Shown in pieces: positions 37,063-45,168 of a stretch of 64,000 bases of DNA. The stretch is from contig NZ_KI519427.1 of the NCBI RefSeq assembly GCF_000482465.1, positions 104,421 through 168,420 of the forward strand, given 5' to 3'. The first letter of the stretch is position 1. The number at the start of each line of letters is the position of its first letter. This stretch comes from Runella limosa DSM 17973. Lineage in GTDB: Bacteria; Bacteroidota; Bacteroidia; Cytophagales; Spirosomataceae. Position numbers and translations under genes: made by a program. The notes under the pieces were generated by a model. The model was not told the DNA's origin. It ran no database searches and saw nothing but the letters and a program-made list of their open reading frames with translations.

Positions 37063-38154
37063 TTATTGCAACGCATACAATGCAAAGGAAGCCAGCCAGT
37101 GCTCGCCGCCGTAGCCACCATTGGTGATTTGGGGTAGGGTAGTATTGATAAAATGCTGAGATGCTTTGAGCATATTTGCCCGACGAGGGTCGGTTTTGGG
37201 AAGGGCTTCAACAATGCCTTTCAAGCACCAAGCCCGACTCAATGAAAGACCATCTAAGTGAACAATCTGCATGTCGTTTCGGTCGCTTACGATGGGGAGT
37301 TTGAGAATGTTTTGCAAACCAGCGGCAGGCATAAATCCATTGAACCACTTGGTGAATGCAGCGGGCGTCAATATACGTCGCATTAGGTCTGCTACTTCCA
37401 GACTCGGGGATAAAAAATCGGAACCATCGGGTTCTTGGATGGCGGGTGCTTGCGTATTGTTTAAATAAAAATACTTGGCTTTTTCGACGATTTTGGCTTC
37501 AAAAGTGGCATTTTTAACCGTACGGGCGTAGTCAAGGGCAAACACCAAACCGAAAGCCGTATTGGGATGAACGCCCGTGCGATTGGGGTAGGTTTGTTTG
37601 GGTAAAAATGCCGTCCAAAGCTCCACTACTTGCTGGGTGAGCGGACGTAGATGCTGGTGCCATTGGCGGCCCTGCGGGTCGTCCCATGTGGCCAATTCTT
37701 CGTCGAGTTTGAGCAACCAAGCCCAGCCGTAGGTACGTTCAAATGTGCGCGAAAACTTGTATTTGGTAAAATACTCAGCTTCGGTTTTCATCTTATCGGG
37801 CTGAAAACTATCATCCAATATTTTGCGAATTTCGGTTTCTTCGGGAAGTCCCTTGAAGGTTTTAAGGAGCCGAACTAGCATCCAGTGCCCGTGTACAGAA
37901 GAGTGCCAATCCAAACAGCCATAAAAAGCGGGGTGTAGCTGCTTGGGGGTGAGTTTGGCGTCATTCTCGGCTTCGATGGTATGACCCGTTTTGTTGGGAT
38001 ATTCAGTATGGATACAATGCAGGGGGAGTTTTGCCAAAAAAGAAGCGCCAGCGGACGTAAGGCGCAATTGGTCATTTTCTTTGACAAGGTAGGTGTTTTG
38101 GGCAAAGAGCACGGTGAACGGAAAAAAGAGTAAAAAATAAAAGCTATTTTTCAT
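37063..38154 (-). CDS. DUF2891 family secreted protein
   Basis: 363 residues with a signal peptide (to about 18). The hallmark HPAFYGCLDWHSSVHGHWMLV (around 75-95) and the NTAFGLVFALDYA and GGEHWLASFALYAL segments place it in DUF2891, a helical (alpha/alpha)6-like family resembling glycan-active enzymes. No catalytic activity has been demonstrated to my knowledge. Monocistronic, divergent from the following membrane-protein gene. Confidence 0.9.
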   Translation of the reverse strand: MKNSFYFLLFFPFTVLFAQNTYLVKENDQLRLTSAGASFLAKLPLHCIHTEYPNKTGHTIEAENDAKLTPKQLHPAFYGCLDWHSSVHGHWMLVRLLKTFKGLPEETEIRKILDDSFQPDKMKTEAEYFTKYKFSRTFERTYGWAWLLKLDEELATWDDPQGRQWHQHLRPLTQQVVELWTAFLPKQTYPNRTGVHPNTAFGLVFALDYARTVKNATFEAKIVEKAKYFYLNNTQAPAIQEPDGSDFLSPSLEVADLMRRILTPAAFTKWFNGFMPAAGLQNILKLPIVSDRNDMQIVHLDGLSLSRAWCLKGIVEALPKTDPRRANMLKASQHFINTTLPQITNGGYGGEHWLASFALYALQ

Positions 38155-38260
38155 TTTGTTGATAATGAAGTAGTTAAGGGTGATTTGGGTACATTTTGAG
38201 GGGTAAAACGCTAAAATCGCCTACGAACTTACTAATTTTAAGCGTTTTTCGACCTTACGC

Positions 38261-39955
38261 ATGACTTTTTTCAATCTTTCTATCCAAAAACGCTTCTTAG
38301 TTTCGCTGTGTTTGTTGCCGCTGGTGATATACGTGGTCTTTTTTGAAGCCATTGCATTGAATGCCAACTACGTGGCATACGACGATATTCACGTGCTTCA
38401 AATTGTAGAACAATGGCAGAATGCGGCATCTTGGCGCGACAAATTGGACTGGCTGACCATCGGTTTTCCCGAACACCGCATCGTGTTTACGCGTTTGGTG
38501 GTGCTCTTGTCGTACTGGCTGACAGGAAGTGTCAATTTCAAAACGTTGATGGTCATCAGCAATTTACTTTGGGTTGGTCAATTGGGGATATTGTTCAAAG
38601 TTTTTCAGAAACTCAATCTCTCTTTTGCGTACTTCATTCCCTTGTGTTGGATTGTCCTCAACGTGCATTCGTTTGAAAATATCTTTTGGGGAACAAGCTC
38701 GCTTGGAAATTTTGGGCTACTCTTTTTTACCATGATGGCTGCGTATGGATACACACAGTTGTCGCCCAAGTACAGTTGGATAGGGATTTTGTTCTCAGTT
38801 TTTGCCACATTTTCGTACGGAAATGGCCTGTTGACTTTTCTAATTGGAGGAACGATTTTGGCTTTGTCGAAGCGTTGGAAAGAGATGAAGCTCACTTTGG
38901 GGGCATTTGTGCTAACGATGGGACTTTATTCACTCACCCATTCGCACGCGTCTCCAAGCTCACTGGATCTGACAAAAGCGGAAAACTATTTACAAGCAAT
39001 CATTTGTTTTTTAGCCTTTATTGGATCTTCGGTAAATTTTGATGCTTACAGCCCCTCTACGTTGGCTCAGTGGCTTTCAGTCGTTTTTGGGGGAGTACTT
39101 TTGACAGTAAATGCCTGGGCCTTGTTTCGACATACTACCATCACAACGAACCCGCGTACGATTACATTAAGACTCAACAAAGTGCAGTGGTTTGCGCTAT
39201 ACATGCTGTTATTTGTGTGTTTGACCTCTTTGGGCGTCGTTTACAAACGGGCCGAATGGGATGGTTTATATGGTATGTTCAAAGGACGCTATCGGATGTA
39301 CCCCACTTGGATGTTGATTCTGACGTATTTGTTGGTGTTGGATTGGAATCGGGAAAAAATAACCCAGAAGTGGTTGGCGATTGGGATGGGAATTGTGGTG
39401 ATTTTCAATACCTTGGTGTTGTATTACGCCATTGCACCTGCGGTCAATAACCGCCGAATGGCAGTAGCACAGGAGTTTAATTCGATGTACAATGCCGATT
39501 TGTTGGGCCTAAAAATGTTTGATTTAACGGGGACTGACTTTCTCCGATTGCAGAAACTGTACCAGCCATCTTTATTTTTTAGACAATACGAGAAACAGTG
39601 GACAGCTTCGACGGATTCACTTTCAACGAATGGAAATTTCAAGGTTGATTCGGTTTTTTGGAGCAACAAAAACCTGAGCGTTTACTATCACCGCGATTTT
39701 ATTCGGCCTGTCAAAAACATGGATGATGGGGCCTATGTCGTTCTGAAATCCGCGTCGCACGTTTACATGGCTGGAGGAATGCAGCAGGCCCTTCCGTTGA
39801 AAACATTTCTCCGAAGAGGCTGGTATTGGGATAGGGGATTTATGGCAACTTTTGTTCCTGGGGCGGTCGTGAAAGGCAACTATCGGATGTATGTGCTACT
39901 GCGTCAGAATGGTGTTTCAGAATTACTCGATACGCAAAAACAAGTGACGTTTTAG
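38261..39955 (+). CDS. Polytopic membrane protein, possibly GT-C-like
   Basis: 564 residues. About 10 membrane helices lie between residues 10 and 400, followed by a ~160-residue soluble C-terminal domain. The loop NYVAYDDIHVLQIVEQW after helix 1 and the later FPEHRIVFTRL resemble the acidic pair and the EHR motif of GT-C-type glycosyltransferase relatives, but I cannot name a family. If so it would use a lipid-linked sugar donor at the outer face. Its stop codon region overlaps the end of the convergent AGE epimerase gene by four bases. Confidence 0.7.
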   Translation: MTFFNLSIQKRFLVSLCLLPLVIYVVFFEAIALNANYVAYDDIHVLQIVEQWQNAASWRDKLDWLTIGFPEHRIVFTRLVVLLSYWLTGSVNFKTLMVISNLLWVGQLGILFKVFQKLNLSFAYFIPLCWIVLNVHSFENIFWGTSSLGNFGLLFFTMMAAYGYTQLSPKYSWIGILFSVFATFSYGNGLLTFLIGGTILALSKRWKEMKLTLGAFVLTMGLYSLTHSHASPSSLDLTKAENYLQAIICFLAFIGSSVNFDAYSPSTLAQWLSVVFGGVLLTVNAWALFRHTTITTNPRTITLRLNKVQWFALYMLLFVCLTSLGVVYKRAEWDGLYGMFKGRYRMYPTWMLILTYLLVLDWNREKITQKWLAIGMGIVVIFNTLVLYYAIAPAVNNRRMAVAQEFNSMYNADLLGLKMFDLTGTDFLRLQKLYQPSLFFRQYEKQWTASTDSLSTNGNFKVDSVFWSNKNLSVYYHRDFIRPVKNMDDGAYVVLKSASHVYMAGGMQQALPLKTFLRRGWYWDRGFMATFVPGAVVKGNYRMYVLLRQNGVSELLDTQKQVTF

Positions 39956-41118
39956 GTACCAATATTTGCCAGTAATTCGGAGGAGGCCAGCAGGTTTTTG
40001 ATGGGGGCAAAGGCATTTTTGTTAGAAGCCGCTTTGAGGGGAATCAGCGGTTCTCCGTGCCTACTCACCACGCCTACCCATTCGCCTTCAGGAGAAGGGT
40101 CAGGGAAATGTTGCCACACATAATCATTTACCCGTTGCCATTGTTTCAAAAGGCTGCGGTCTTGCAAAACTTGGTAAGCTCGTAGCAATGCCGTGCAGGC
40201 TTCTAATTGCACCCAAGCGTATTTATAGTAAGCGTCGGGTTCGCTGGCGGGCAGGCTTTTAACGTCCAGCCAATGATAATAACCACCGTAGGCTTCGTCC
40301 CAAGTAGTTTCGGCTAAGTAAGCAATGTGCTGGGCCAACTGCCTGCGAATTTGTCTTTTATTGAGCGAATAGGTCAGTTCGTAAAAAGAATTGAACGCTT
40401 CAAAAACGCGCCCTGCGTGGATTCTTCGCCCCAACAAGCAATCGGAGTATCCGCCTTCTGAAAACACATTTTCTAGTAAAATATCGGCGCGAGGTTCCCA
40501 AAAATGTTTCATCAACTCGTTTAAAAGCGCTTCCCCTCGTTCGCGAAAAGCTTTTTCGGAAAGGCAGTTTTTGGCGGCCATTAGCCCACGGGCGAGGCTA
40601 CTTAATTCGGCGATTTGCTTTAAATGCCGCCCTGTTAAAGGTTCTTCAGTGTATTTTTGAAGTCGTTTTTCACGCTTACGAACCGCTTTTGTCAACGATT
40701 TTTTGGCTGCTTCGGCATAGGTTTCATCTTCGGTAATGTCGTACAAAATACCCCACGCGGCGCAGGCAGCAGCTTCGACTTGGGTGTCTTTCACCTCGGC
40801 GACACCTCGCCCCGTAATATCCACCGACTCCCACCAATTTTCTTTGGCATCGGTAGCGTATTGGAGCAGAAAATCAGCACCTTGGCGGGCATAGTCCAGA
40901 AAAGTAGGTCGGGCTTCGGTTTGGTACAACTTCGCAAAAGCCCAAGCTTGCTGACCGTGCCAGGCCATCCACTTGTCAGTCGAAATGACTTCTCCTTTGT
41001 TGGATAACACACAATAATAACCACCATTGACATGGTCGATGGCGAATTCGAGCCAAAACGGAACGACTCGTTGTAAAAGGTCTTCGCGGTATTGTTGGGC
41101 GTACAAAAGCAAATTCAT
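39952..41118 (-). CDS. AGE-family sugar epimerase/isomerase
   Basis: 388 residues, cytoplasmic, with the (alpha/alpha)6 barrel of N-acylglucosamine 2-epimerases. Signature pieces are WLEFAIDHVNGGYYCVL, WMAWHGQQAWAFAKLY, the basic GRRIHAGRVFEAFNSFYE and KYAWVQLEACTALL. It could be an N-acylglucosamine, cellobiose or mannose 2-epimerase; the sequence alone does not decide. The RHGEPLIPLKA C-terminal segment is typical. Its neighbours are unrelated in function. Confidence 0.88.
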   Translation of the reverse strand: MNLLLYAQQYREDLLQRVVPFWLEFAIDHVNGGYYCVLSNKGEVISTDKWMAWHGQQAWAFAKLYQTEARPTFLDYARQGADFLLQYATDAKENWWESVDITGRGVAEVKDTQVEAAACAAWGILYDITEDETYAEAAKKSLTKAVRKREKRLQKYTEEPLTGRHLKQIAELSSLARGLMAAKNCLSEKAFRERGEALLNELMKHFWEPRADILLENVFSEGGYSDCLLGRRIHAGRVFEAFNSFYELTYSLNKRQIRRQLAQHIAYLAETTWDEAYGGYYHWLDVKSLPASEPDAYYKYAWVQLEACTALLRAYQVLQDRSLLKQWQRVNDYVWQHFPDPSPEGEWVGVVSRHGEPLIPLKAASNKNAFAPIKNLLASSELLANIGT

Positions 41119-41187
41119 GCCGCAAAAATAGATTTTTTTTTACCTTTGTTATGTACCCAAACCTTCCCAAAAGGCTAGAATTTCATC

Positions 41188-41715
41188 ATGTATTTTATAG
41201 AATCTATTCGTTTGCGGCTCATTCCGCTCACTACCCAGCAGTTACAACTACACGCTAGTGACTACTTAGGGTTACAAAAATCGCTAGGTCTTTCTCCCCG
41301 CCCCATGAAAATGGAAGAAGAGTTTCAACTGGAATTCGACGATGCCTTGGCCAATTACTGGTTGCCCGAAACGGCGGCAAACGTGGCCAATTATCAGTGG
41401 TTTACCAATTGGCTCATTGTTGAAAAAGAAAGCAATTCGGTGGCGGGAGGAATTGGGGTGGCAGGTATGCCCAATGACAACGGCGAAACCGAAATGGGCT
41501 ACGGCCTAGACGAAGATTTTCGGGGTAAAGGCATTGCGACCGAGGCGGTTGAGTGCTTGATGAAATGGGTGTTCAAACATCCAGCAGCCCACGCCCTCAC
41601 TGCCCAAACGCCCGTTCGACTGCCGCTTTCTCAAAGGGTCTTGATCAAGGCAGGGTTCTCTCAAGTAAAGGAAGAAAATGGCATTATTTTGTGGCGAAAA
41701 GCCAAAGTAGGTTAG
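41188..41715 (+). CDS. GNAT family N-acetyltransferase
   Basis: 175 residues, RimJ/RimL-like. The start RLRLIPLTTQQLQLH is the usual first strand and helix; GYGLDEDFRGKGIATEA (about 103-120) is the acetyl-CoA pyrophosphate loop (Q/RxxGxG/A type), and RVLIKAGFSQVKEENGIILW forms the C-terminal strands. The acceptor is unknown. It precedes the FKBP gene by 44 bp, but that gene has its own -7 box. Confidence 0.9.
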   Translation: MYFIESIRLRLIPLTTQQLQLHASDYLGLQKSLGLSPRPMKMEEEFQLEFDDALANYWLPETAANVANYQWFTNWLIVEKESNSVAGGIGVAGMPNDNGETEMGYGLDEDFRGKGIATEAVECLMKWVFKHPAAHALTAQTPVRLPLSQRVLIKAGFSQVKEENGIILWRKAKVG

Positions 41716-41735
41716 TTTACGCCCTTAAAAAGCAG

Positions 41736-41743
41736 TACGTTTG
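41736..41743 (+). promoter_or_regulatory. -7 box of the FKBP gene
   Basis: TACGTTTG, an exact TAnnTTTG match, with GTTTAC about 20 bp upstream in the -33 position and the ATG 17 bp downstream. Confidence 0.55.
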
Positions 41744-41759
41744 CAAAAAATTTAAACCA

Positions 41760-42272
41760 ATGAAAATAGCAGCTAATCAAGTCGTAGCGTTGGCCTACGA
41801 GCTTAGTATTATGAACGATACCGACGAGTGGCAGATGGTAGAAACCGTCGGTGAAGACCAACCTATGTACTTCATTCAAGGGATGAGTGGCTTGCCAGAA
41901 AGTTTTGAAGATAAAATCAACGGGCTTGGTGTGGGTGAGTCGTTTGATTTTACGCTTTCTCCCGAGGAAGGATACGGCGATTATGACATGGAAGCTGTTG
42001 CCGAACTCCCGATTGATATTTTCAAGGTGGACGGTGAGGTTCAAGAAGATATGCTTCAAGTGGGCAATATGATTCCAATGACCAATGAAGATGGACATCG
42101 TTTGATGGGACAAGTCGTAGAAGTAAATCGTGAGTTTGTGTTGATGGATTTTAACCACCCATTGGCAGGCCGTAAGATGCACTTCAAAGGCTCAGTGATT
42201 AACGTCCGTCCTGCTACGGCCGAAGAACTAGACCACGGCCACGTTCATGGCGAAGGTGGAGTGGAACATTAG
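41760..42272 (+). CDS. SlyD-like FKBP-type peptidyl-prolyl isomerase
   Basis: 170 residues from the ATG at 41760 (the longer frame to 41553 only reads the GNAT gene in another frame). It has the SlyD layout: FKBP strands (VALAYELS), an insert-in-flap chaperone domain in the middle (about 75-125) and the closing strand DFNHPLAGRKMHFKGSV, which is the family signature. The C-terminal DHGHVHGEGGVEH is a short His-rich tail that may bind Ni or Zn. Cytoplasmic folding helper. Confidence 0.93.
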   Translation: MKIAANQVVALAYELSIMNDTDEWQMVETVGEDQPMYFIQGMSGLPESFEDKINGLGVGESFDFTLSPEEGYGDYDMEAVAELPIDIFKVDGEVQEDMLQVGNMIPMTNEDGHRLMGQVVEVNREFVLMDFNHPLAGRKMHFKGSVINVRPATAEELDHGHVHGEGGVEH

Positions 42273-42290
42273 CGATTTTTTGGTTTGGAG

Positions 42291-42376
42291 TTTTGGGTTT
42301 ACTGTTTGGCGTTTGTTGCTTTCTAGCACAAAAGAGTGAACATAAAAACCCAAAACCCCAAACAGTAAACCCCAAA
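42291..42376. repeat. Long imperfect inverted repeat between convergent genes
   Basis: The left arm from 42291 (TTTTGGGTTTACTGTTTGG) pairs with the right arm ending at 42376, where the reverse complement reads TTTGGGGTTTACTGTTTGGG. Stem of about 20-25 bp with a few mismatches and a 30-nt centre; likely ends both the FKBP and agmatine deiminase transcripts. Confidence 0.6.
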
Positions 42377-42381
42377 TTGAA

Positions 42382-43431
42382 CTACACCAGTGGTTCTTGC
42401 TGGCTAAGACAGTGGAAGCTGCCGAGGCCCCAAACGATTTCGGTAGAATCAATGCCGACAACCTTGCGGTCGGTGAAACATTGACTTAAAATATCCAATG
42501 CTTTTTGATCGTTGGCGCAGCGGAATGTGGGTACAATAACTGCCGCATTGCTGATGTAAAAATTGGCGTAAGAAGCAGGCAAACGCAAGTCTTCACTGTA
42601 CAAAGGCGTTGGCATGGGCAACTCAACGATGTTAAGTTGTTTTCCATTAAGCAAACGCATCTGCTTCAATTCATGGATATTTTCTTGTAAAATCTCGTAG
42701 TTGTCGTCCGATTTGTTCTCTTCAACAATCGCTACCACGGTATCTTCATTCACAAAGCGCACGGTGTCGTCGATGTGCCCGTCGGTGTCGTCTCCTACGA
42801 TGCCATCGCCCACCCAAAGGATTTGCTCCACTCCGTAATAATCGCACAAGTACTTTTCAATTTGCGCTTGATTTAAGTGCGGATTACGGTTTTCGTTGAG
42901 CAAACAAGCCCTGCTGGTCAATAATGTCCCTTTTCCGTTAAATTCCACCGAGCCACCTTCCATGATGATGCCAGGAGTGACGTAGTCGAGGCCCAAATAA
43001 TGAGCAATCGCTACGGGAATTAGGTCGTCGTTGTTGAACGGTGGATATTTTCCTCCCCAAGCATTATAACCCCAATTGACCACCAGACGTTTTTTGGTTT
43101 CAGGATTAATCAAAATACCTGGCCCATGATCGCGGCACCAAGAGTCGTTGGTGGCGTGGAGCGGAAGCTCAATTTGATTAAGGTCGATTCCAGCCCCTAG
43201 CAAATGAAGTTTTATCGTTTGTTGAACCGTTTCGTTGTGCGCATTGATACACACCTTTTCGCCCTCGCTGATGGCCTTAATAAATTCCAAATACGCAGGA
43301 AGTATTTTAGGCTGGCGCTCGTACGTCCAAGAGGCTTCGGTATGAGGAAAACTCAACCAAGTAGCGCGGTGTGGATGCCATTCGGCAGGAAAGAAAAAGC
43401 CCTGTTCTTTGGGCGTAGATGAAATTGACAT
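42382..43431 (-). CDS. aguA: Agmatine deiminase
   Basis: 349-residue enzyme of the peptidyl-arginine-deiminase (PPAD/AguA) family, converting agmatine to N-carbamoylputrescine in polyamine synthesis. Visible motifs: WHPHRATWLSFPH at the start, NDSWCRDHGPG (about 94-104), EGGSVEFNG, WVGDGIVGDDTDGHIDD with the active-site His-x-Asp, and GSFHCLSQQEP with the nucleophile C341. No signal peptide. The partner N-carbamoylputrescine amidase is not in the window. Confidence 0.95.
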   Translation of the reverse strand: MSISSTPKEQGFFFPAEWHPHRATWLSFPHTEASWTYERQPKILPAYLEFIKAISEGEKVCINAHNETVQQTIKLHLLGAGIDLNQIELPLHATNDSWCRDHGPGILINPETKKRLVVNWGYNAWGGKYPPFNNDDLIPVAIAHYLGLDYVTPGIIMEGGSVEFNGKGTLLTSRACLLNENRNPHLNQAQIEKYLCDYYGVEQILWVGDGIVGDDTDGHIDDTVRFVNEDTVVAIVEENKSDDNYEILQENIHELKQMRLLNGKQLNIVELPMPTPLYSEDLRLPASYANFYISNAAVIVPTFRCANDQKALDILSQCFTDRKVVGIDSTEIVWGLGSFHCLSQQEPLV

Positions 43432-43578
43432 GATGCTTTGTAGTCTATTAAGCAGTTTTGCAGCTACAAAAATAGGGAGAAATGTAGATTGTTTTACGAC
43501 CCGCGTGTAGGTTCGTTTCGTAAAGTCTGTGTATCTTTCGTTGAAATTTTTCCTTCTTCACCTCAACAAAATAAACGT

Positions 43579-44109
43579 ATGCGTACTTGTCGATTGATTA
43601 TTTTACTGGTATTTGTAAGCATGACTAGCTTTGCCCAAAAGAAATTTCCCTATATCAAAAGTGGGGGAGGGATGTTTGAAGTGCCTGAAGCAGAGCCAAT
43701 TGTTGACCCCAAAATGAAGTACAAAGTGTTGTACGAAATTTCAAAAGGAGCTGATAAACCCGACTCCGTCAACAGTACCTTGGATAAGTTGGCCCGCTTG
43801 GCGAATCTTCATTTATCGGCAGGAATTCCGAAGCAAAATTTAGACGTGGTGGCCGTGATACACTTTTTGGGTACGCCGTTGATTTTGAGCGATGAAGCTT
43901 ACAAAAAGAAATTTGGAGTGCCGAATCCTAACACGGCATTAATCAATGAACTTGCGGCAAACGGTGTCAAGTTTTATATCTGCGGCCAGTCGCTGTATAT
44001 GCGTAAACTGGAAAAAGAACCGCGCAACCCTGTGATTCACGTCACGTTGTCGGCCATGGTTTTAATGACTACGCTCCAATCGAAGGGGTATGTGCCTATT
44101 ATTCCGTAG
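43579..44109 (+). CDS. Secreted DsrE/F-like protein
   Basis: 176 residues from the ATG at 43579 that begins a signal peptide (MRTCRLIILLVFVSMTSFAQ); upstream codons to 43489 are not needed. The DsrE-like alpha/beta fold is seen in KYKVLYEISKGADKP, LDVVAVIHFLGTPLIL and ANGVKFYICGQSLYMR, with a single conserved cysteine in YICGQS. Periplasmic DsrE relatives may bind sulfur or act with thiol systems. TATCTTTC at about 43532 is one base from a -7 box. Confidence 0.85.
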   Translation: MRTCRLIILLVFVSMTSFAQKKFPYIKSGGGMFEVPEAEPIVDPKMKYKVLYEISKGADKPDSVNSTLDKLARLANLHLSAGIPKQNLDVVAVIHFLGTPLILSDEAYKKKFGVPNPNTALINELAANGVKFYICGQSLYMRKLEKEPRNPVIHVTLSAMVLMTTLQSKGYVPIIP

Positions 44110-44128
44110 CAGTTTGGCAATTTTGGGA

Positions 44129-44191
44129 ACCATATAAGACATATAAGTGCATATAAGTTTTTCTTATAATCCCTTATATGTCTTATATGGT
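44129..44191. repeat. 19-bp perfect hairpin with nested ATAAG/CTTAT
   Basis: ACCATATAAGACATATAAG (44129-44147) pairs with 44173-44191; the 25-nt centre holds ATAAG-TTTTT-CTTAT. The word CATATAAG occurs three times in tandem. It lies between convergent genes and probably ends both transcripts. Confidence 0.8.
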
Positions 44192-44200
44192 GTTCAATTA

Positions 44201-44776
44201 CTAAGAGAAGTATCCCTTAAATGTCAAGCCGCTGATAAGCCCCTGTAACGAAGGAGCGTTAGTCGCCAAATCACTTAAAATAGGATTTTCAATGCCCCAA
44301 TTGAGTTCAAGTTCGGGGTCGTTCCAGCGGCAGCGCCAGTTGTCATCCGCGCCGTAGTCGGGATAAGCTTCCGAAACCGCCTGTACGTGAATAGACGGCG
44401 TGAAGAAATACCATCCATGCAGCATCCCTACGGGAAAAACAAGTGCGGCGGGATCTTCACCAAACAATTCAAACAAGGCAGATTTGTGCTGCGTAGGCGA
44501 GCCAGGCCGCAAGTCGCGGAGGCCCAGTAGGCAATGTCCTTCGATGAGGCAAAAGTACTCATCATGGCGGACGTGGAAGTGCATTCCCCGAAAAACGTTG
44601 GCTTCTGATTTTACGGCGCTCCATTGTACGGGTTTAAGCACCGTGCCCCAGTGATCTTGAAAAATTTCGGTAAACGACCCACGATGGTCTTTATGCTCGT
44701 CCAACGACACCAAACGAACTTGGTGAAGCTCGGCGCCATCTATTTGTGCGGATTTTATAAGCTGAGTAGTATTCAT
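44201..44776 (-). CDS. RmlC-like cupin (dTDP-4-dehydrorhamnose 3,5-epimerase-like)
   Basis: 191 residues from the ATG at 44776 (an ATG at 44818 is less likely). The double-stranded beta-helix of RmlC is seen in LDEHKDHRGSFTEIFQDHWG, NVFRGMHFHVRHDEYFCLIEG and FPVGMLHGWYFFTP. The family His in RGMHFH and the later Trp/Tyr positions are kept, but HVRHDEYF differs from HxQxxx of true RmlC, so it may be a sugar ketoisomerase or another epimerase (FdtA-like). No other nucleotide-sugar gene is adjacent. Confidence 0.82.
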   Translation of the reverse strand: MNTTQLIKSAQIDGAELHQVRLVSLDEHKDHRGSFTEIFQDHWGTVLKPVQWSAVKSEANVFRGMHFHVRHDEYFCLIEGHCLLGLRDLRPGSPTQHKSALFELFGEDPAALVFPVGMLHGWYFFTPSIHVQAVSEAYPDYGADDNWRCRWNDPELELNWGIENPILSDLATNAPSLQGLISGLTFKGYFS

Positions 44777-45168
44777 GGTACAATGCGGTTTTGGGCGAAA
44801 GTACCAAGGGGTAATCAATAAAAAACTGAGGGATGTCAGGGCTAAAGCCCTAGATTACGCTCTTGTTTACAGCCCCCAGCCTAAAGGCATGGGGTTTTAG
44901 GAGTAAACACTTTAAGATTGGCTATGATTATTTTAGTGTTGCACACCTACTTGTGGCGAAGCTATTTCCCAGAATCTAGCCTTTCTACGGTAGAAAGTAG
45001 TAATTCGGAATGCTTAAAAATGTCTAAAAATAACTACAAATGTGTTACAATGATACGTAAATTGTAGTTTAACTTACAATAAATCATACTGATATTTTTA
45101 TTGAATTATATAAAAAAACGAGGGCTGCCAAAATTTATGACGACCCTCGTTTTTTTTAGATAAAAAGA
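44777..45168. repeat. Intergenic region with hairpins and a terminator
   Basis: 392 bp without a gene. It has AGGGCT-AA-AGCCCT (44837-44850), preceded by GATGTC exactly as in the repeats around 50775; CCCC-AGCC-TAAA-GGC-GGGG-type pairing (about 44872-44893); CTTTCTAC-GGTAGAAAG (about 44980-44998); and a strong terminator, A7CGAGGG (45112-45124) pairing with CCCTCGT7 (45144-45156), that ends the GMC gene. Confidence 0.75.

Noticed and set aside
41553-41759. N-terminal extension of the FKBP gene
   Set aside because: It reads through the GNAT gene in another frame; the ATG at 41760 has a promoter box 17 bp upstream and starts the family domain.
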